Assembly (NCBI RefSeq): GCF_040117685.2
Contig: NZ_JBEDYP020000011.1
Span: 62,001-126,000 of the forward strand
Source of the DNA: Gracilimonas sp040117685
GTDB taxonomy: Bacteria > Bacteroidota > Rhodothermia > Balneolales > Balneolaceae
Direction: 5' to 3'
Length of the DNA: 64,000 nt
Shown here: one piece after another, positions 63,094 to 64,000 of the stretch
Layout of the letters: every line of letters starts with the position of its first letter
Numbering within the stretch: position 1 is the stretch's first letter
Made by a program: the position numbers and the translations under genes
The notes under the pieces: generated by a model
Databases searched by the model: none
The model's input: only the letters and a program-made list of their open reading frames with translations
What the model was told of the DNA's origin: nothing

Positions 63094-64000
63094 ATGATTG
63101 ACTTAAATTTACCCAAATATTCTCGAGCTGGGGATTCGTTTCACTATCGATGGGGGGCAAGACGTTGTTTAGAGATGCTGCACCCTAACTCTAATATAGA
63201 GATGATCAAAATCGAAGGGTCTGAAGAATATAAACTTAAAGGTGAATTTTTAATTGATGTCGCTGAATATTCACAAGGCAAGGACAAAAACAAACGTGAC
63301 GTAATATACTATCAGTTAAAACACTCAACAAAAAGAGTAAATAAAAATTTTACTTTCACCGAATTAAAAAAAACAATTACAGGCTTTGCTGATAGATTCA
63401 ATGATATTAGAAATGACAAGAATTCGGCTATCAGTTCTTTAACTTTTGCAATAGTTACTAATCGGGAAATTAGTAAGCGATTCAAAAAGACAATAATAAA
63501 ATTTTCAAAAGGCAGAAAACCTACAAACAGTACTGACTATTCTTTTTTAAAGAGTATAGACCTTAAAGGAAGAAATTTAATTGCGTTCTGTAAATCTCTA
63601 AAGCTCTATGATGGTGAGGGAAATTATAACGAACAAAAATACGAACTACATTCCCAGATTAGTAATTTAATAGGAGTGACTTCAGATACTTCTTTACTTA
63701 ATCACATTATTTCTCTCGTTAAAGAATGTGCCCTACCTGAAAATGATGGAAAAATAGTTAAAGAAGATATTCTTAAAAGGTTTGGGGTAACTTCAGAAAA
63801 AGAATTATTTCCCGCCATTACCCAATCTCAAAATATTCAAAATTTAGTAAAGAGAGAGCAACTCAAAGACCTTTCTGAATCTTTATTCTCTGACAATAAA
63901 GTCAAAGTAATCCATGCAAGTGGAGGTATTGGCAAATCAGTTTTAGCCCGGCAGTTAATTAATCAGCTCCCACCAAAATCCATTGGCATTATATATGATT
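63094..64000 (+). CDS. PD-(D/E)xK-like nuclease fused to a P-loop NTPase, cut by the window edge (probable anti-phage STAND protein)
   Basis: The first 302 residues are visible and the gene runs off the right edge. The start (MIDLNLPKYSRAGDSFHYRW) is followed by IKIEGSEEYKL and IYYQLKHSTK (Gln-x-Lys at about 74-76), the arrangement of DUF4297/Cap4-type nuclease domains of the PD-(D/E)xK fold. A linker of about 180 residues leads to VIHASGGIGKSVLARQL, a Walker A motif (Lys about 281) of a STAND or AAA+ NTPase. This layout is known from Avs-like and other abortive defence genes. The coding sequence is very AT-rich and follows tRNA-Arg, consistent with horizontal gain. ATG at 63094 is the first start in frame. 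Confidence 0.78.
   Translation, partial: MIDLNLPKYSRAGDSFHYRWGARRCLEMLHPNSNIEMIKIEGSEEYKLKGEFLIDVAEYSQGKDKNKRDVIYYQLKHSTKRVNKNFTFTELKKTITGFADRFNDIRNDKNSAISSLTFAIVTNREISKRFKKTIIKFSKGRKPTNSTDYSFLKSIDLKGRNLIAFCKSLKLYDGEGNYNEQKYELHSQISNLIGVTSDTSLLNHIISLVKECALPENDGKIVKEDILKRFGVTSEKELFPAITQSQNIQNLVKREQLKDLSESLFSDNKVKVIHASGGIGKSVLARQLINQLPPKSIGIIYD

Overview
The window looks like a chromosomal segment from a Bacteroidota-type bacterium, most plausibly a marine Balneolota or Rhodothermota relative. This is inferred from gene content only: a DUF5686 outer-membrane protein, a thrombospondin-type-3/OmpA lipoprotein, a propeller (reg_prop/Y_Y_Y) histidine kinase, SusC-like barrels and a TTG-21 bp-TATATTTG promoter before tRNA-Ser. 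Several genes also carry clear Shine-Dalgarno sites (AGGAGG before the S9 peptidase, AAGGAGAG before the DUF1328 gene).

1-18 kb is ordinary: a frameshifted TPR protein, a secreted amidohydrolase and S9 peptidase, hutH, a POT peptide transporter, glpK, an outer-membrane protein, mnmE, a TPR lipoprotein, an AlkD-like HEAT-repeat protein, a tiny DUF1328 protein and a MacB/FtsX-type permease. Peptide uptake, peptide hydrolysis and histidine breakdown sit together. Two paired 17-bp operators (952-1017 and 7242-7309) suggest that the TPR gene and hutH and/or the transporter share a regulator.

18-23 kb is a minus-strand cluster of small START, VOC, NTF2-like and RibD-C proteins, with a divergent DJ-1/AraC (GlxA-type) regulator. 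At 23.2-25.8 kb an AT-rich pair of outer-membrane genes lies beside a broken gene remnant. 26-31 kb holds secG, mscS, an SRAP-family protein lacking its catalytic Cys2, a GxxExxY gene flanked by repeats and a CPBP protease.

30.8-46 kb is the most unusual part. Every large intergenic gap carries the same mosaic of noncoding repeat modules, mostly in one order and one orientation, two of them at least eight times. They surround a DEAD-box-fold protein with destroyed ATPase motifs, a stand-alone GIY-YIG nuclease whose 3' end and downstream repeat block are duplicated, an NhaC antiporter, hydrolases, an HNH nuclease and a Fic protein flanked by 22-bp direct repeats.

46-63 kb contains tilS (split by a one-base slip in a G6 run) and hpt, a propeller histidine kinase, tRNA-Ser with a duplicated 3' end, and a four-gene operon (FN3-like secreted protein, FecR-domain protein, large barrel, CHASE2 adenylate cyclase). 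These are followed by tRNA-Ala, the OmpA lipoprotein, DUF5686 and tRNA-Arg. Beyond tRNA-Arg the DNA turns AT-rich and the window ends inside a gene with a PD-(D/E)xK-like N-terminus followed by a P-loop NTPase, a typical layout for anti-phage STAND nucleases.
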